Assembly (NCBI RefSeq): GCF_018739865.1
Contig: NZ_JADOER010000003.1
Location: 62,001 to 126,000, forward strand
Direction: 5' to 3'
Source: Leptothoe kymatousa TAU-MAC 1615
Lineage (GTDB): Bacteria; Cyanobacteriota; Cyanobacteriia; Phormidesmidales; Phormidesmidaceae
DNA: 64,000 bases
Shown here piece after piece: positions 62,383 to 64,000 of the stretch (its first letter is position 1; the number at the start of each line of letters is the position of its first letter). The notes beneath the pieces were generated by a model, which did not search any database, was not told the DNA's origin, and saw only the letters and a program-made list of their open reading frames with translations. The position numbers and the translations under genes are program-made.

Positions 62383-63435
62383 ATGCAATACTTTTGCCCC
62401 ATCGTCCAGACACTTGAGGGTCACAAACCTAGTCCCTATCTCCCCCCAGGGACATCCATCCTGAAACTCAATAGCAATGAGAATCCTTATCCGCCTTCGC
62501 CCAATGTGATGGCAGCTCTCCGCACATTGGAGGGGGACTGGCTACGGCGCTACCCGGATCCCTATGCCCACACGTTTTGTGACGTGGCGGCCAGCGTTTT
62601 AGGCGTCCCGGCCAATTGGCTTATGGTGGGCAATGGCTGTGACGATCTCCTAGGGCTGTTATTTAGGGCCTGCGTCAACCAAGAACGACCGATCGTTTAC
62701 CCCATCCCCACCTATGGCCTATACCGCACCCTAGCCGAGCAATGTAGCGCTCCTGTGATTGAAATCAGCTACCCTGCGGACCATGCCTTGCCCCTAGACC
62801 AGCTGCAACAGGCACAAGGTGCACTGACGCTCATTGCCTCGCCCAATAGCCCCTCTGGCCATCAAGTCCCACTTTTTGAGCTACGTCACCTGGCAGAAAG
62901 CGTGCCTGGCATCTTGGCCATCGATGAAGCCTATGTGGATTTTGGCGAGGGCTCGGCCCTAGGGTTAGTCCATGACTATGAAAATGTCATCATATTGCGC
63001 ACCTTGTCCAAGGGGTATAGTCTGGCGGGTCTCCGGTTTGGCTTTGCCATTGCCCAACCCCAGCTACTCAAGGGCCTTTTTAAGTTGAAAGATAGCTATG
63101 GCGTAGATGCGATCGCAATCCACCTCGCAGCGGCGGCCATGGCCGACCAAACCTACAAAAACACCTGCATCAGCCACATCAAAGCCGAACGCACACAGCT
63201 CACCATGGCCCTCAGGCAGCTCGGATTCCAAGTGAATCCATCCCATGGCAACTTTGTTTTAGCCCAGCACACCCACGCCAAAACCATCCACGACACCCTC
63301 AGACACCAAGATATTTGGGTACGCCATTACCACCAGCCCAAACTCCACACCAAGCTACGGATTACGGTGGGGACGCCCGAACAAAATCAGCAGCTTTTAA
63401 AGGCCATGGCTGAGGCCATACCCCCAAAGAATTAA
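62383..63435 (+). CDS. hisC: Histidinol-phosphate aminotransferase
   Basis: 350 residues from the ATG at 62383 (the preceding TTG is less likely). A fold-type I PLP enzyme: substrate region LKLNSNENPYPPSP, NGCDDLLGLLFRA, PNSPSGH, AIDEAYVDFGEG, PLP Lys210 in TLSKGYSLAGLR, and the C-terminal Arg in LRITVGT that binds the phosphate substrate. It catalyses the transamination of imidazole-acetol phosphate with glutamate in histidine synthesis. Related aminotransferases of the same group act on phenylalanine or tyrosine, so specificity is likely but not certain. Not in a his operon here. Confidence 0.88.
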   Translation: MQYFCPIVQTLEGHKPSPYLPPGTSILKLNSNENPYPPSPNVMAALRTLEGDWLRRYPDPYAHTFCDVAASVLGVPANWLMVGNGCDDLLGLLFRACVNQERPIVYPIPTYGLYRTLAEQCSAPVIEISYPADHALPLDQLQQAQGALTLIASPNSPSGHQVPLFELRHLAESVPGILAIDEAYVDFGEGSALGLVHDYENVIILRTLSKGYSLAGLRFGFAIAQPQLLKGLFKLKDSYGVDAIAIHLAAAAMADQTYKNTCISHIKAERTQLTMALRQLGFQVNPSHGNFVLAQHTHAKTIHDTLRHQDIWVRHYHQPKLHTKLRITVGTPEQNQQLLKAMAEAIPPKN

Positions 63436-64000
63436 GTATGACCACTTAACTTAGCGTTACGCCAAGGTCATTTCGCTGGCCCTATGCACTGTTTCAACAA
63501 TGTGACCACCGGGAGCAACCCCTGAAATCAGCGACGAACAATACTCCACCTTTGGATAATGACAAACATCAAAACATTTAGATACATTGATACGTGAAAC
63601 TAAACCTCGGAGCGAGGTGACGGGTTTTGAAGTCTTGCTGGAAAACTATTGGCCCATGTTGGCAGGTAGTCCAAGCTAACTAACAAGAATCGACTCTCCC
63701 ACCTCCTCCAGAATATCCTGTCAAACAAAATCTCGCAGGTAGTTAGCCTACGGGGTTTTTTCTTTGAGAAGATGGGTATGGCTCCGTTTGGAAAACCATT
63801 ATTCAAATACCTGACTGTGACAATTTCACGGGTTTTCACCGAAAAACAACAACTTTTCTGGCTTCAAAAATCAACATATTTAACTATAAATACGGAACAA
63901 CCATGAGAACACAGTAAAAACACTGAACCGCAGCCAGGGCAAGAGCTTAAGGTTTTATTTATCAACGGCTTACGTTGCTTGTCGCCAGGGTAAAGTAGGA
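63436..64000. other. Intergenic region to the window end
   Basis: About 565 bp without a convincing gene. A weak hairpin TTAAGT/ACTTAA (63432-63449) overlaps the hisC stop. A GTAG/CTAC hairpin near 63740 is followed by GGGG and a run of six T (63756-63761) and could be an intrinsic terminator. The 79-residue minus-strand frame here looks like chance. Confidence 0.4.

Overview
The window is chromosomal DNA from a cyanobacterium. Magnesium-chelatase subunits ChlI and ChlD, a carboxysome shell protein (CcmK4-type), a BicA-type bicarbonate transporter, cyanobacteriochrome photoreceptors, a COP23-family protein and frequent HIP1 octamers (GCGATCGC) all point there. CcmK indicates a beta-cyanobacterium; the sequence alone does not fix the genus. 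Genes are dense on both strands. No rRNA, tRNA, CRISPR array, transposase or prophage was recognised.

Layout. 0-7.6 kb: the 3' end of an AAA/STAND-like ATPase gene, then a phototaxis operon of pix/tax type encoding a CheW adaptor, a membrane receptor with four tandem bilin-type GAF domains, and a hybrid CheA-CheY kinase. 7.7-9.3 kb: chlI-ruvC with abutting stop and start. 9.4-14.3 kb: a Tat-exported MsrP-like molybdoenzyme, several small conserved proteins, a 1.1 kb gene-poor stretch, a SEC-C protein and a COP23 protein. 14.4-22.6 kb: two paralogous histidine kinases, cysteine synthase, an orphan NMT1-type binding protein, 1-Cys peroxiredoxin, a NUDIX hydrolase, an Rre1/Ycf29-like regulator and a DUF1824-like protein. 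22.7-29.5 kb: RadC, BicA, an HD hydrolase and a CNNM/CorC-type membrane protein. 29.9-32.5 kb: a four-gene membrane redox cluster built around a ferric-reductase/Rieske fusion. 32.5-41.4 kb: a MATE exporter, a cyclopropane-fatty-acid-synthase-like methyltransferase, and a giant CBS/PAS/GAF/GGDEF/EAL protein. 41.4-49 kb: chlD, a duplicated-domain protein of unknown function facing ccmK4, an alpha/beta hydrolase, an LprI-type lipoprotein, a serine-recombinase relative that has lost its catalytic motifs, a TspO-like protein and a UgpC/MalK-type ATPase. 50-64 kb: a duplicated-domain unknown protein, UvrB, a lipoprotein, a sugar-nucleotide-epimerase-like protein, an M3 peptidase, a HAD hydrolase, a SpoIID-domain protein, an unknown protein and HisC.

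Functional themes are light sensing and signalling (pix operon, two kinases, c-di-GMP protein, Rre1-like regulator), photosynthesis and inorganic carbon (ChlI, ChlD, BicA, CcmK4, TspO-like), redox homeostasis (MsrP, peroxiredoxin, Rieske cluster) and DNA maintenance (RuvC, RadC, UvrB).

The items most worth a second look are the photoreceptor in which all four GAF domains keep both bilin cysteines, the 29.9-32.5 kb redox cluster, the catalytically degenerate recombinase, inverted repeats that run across stop codons at several convergent gene ends, and three separate minisatellites that share a 17-bp period.
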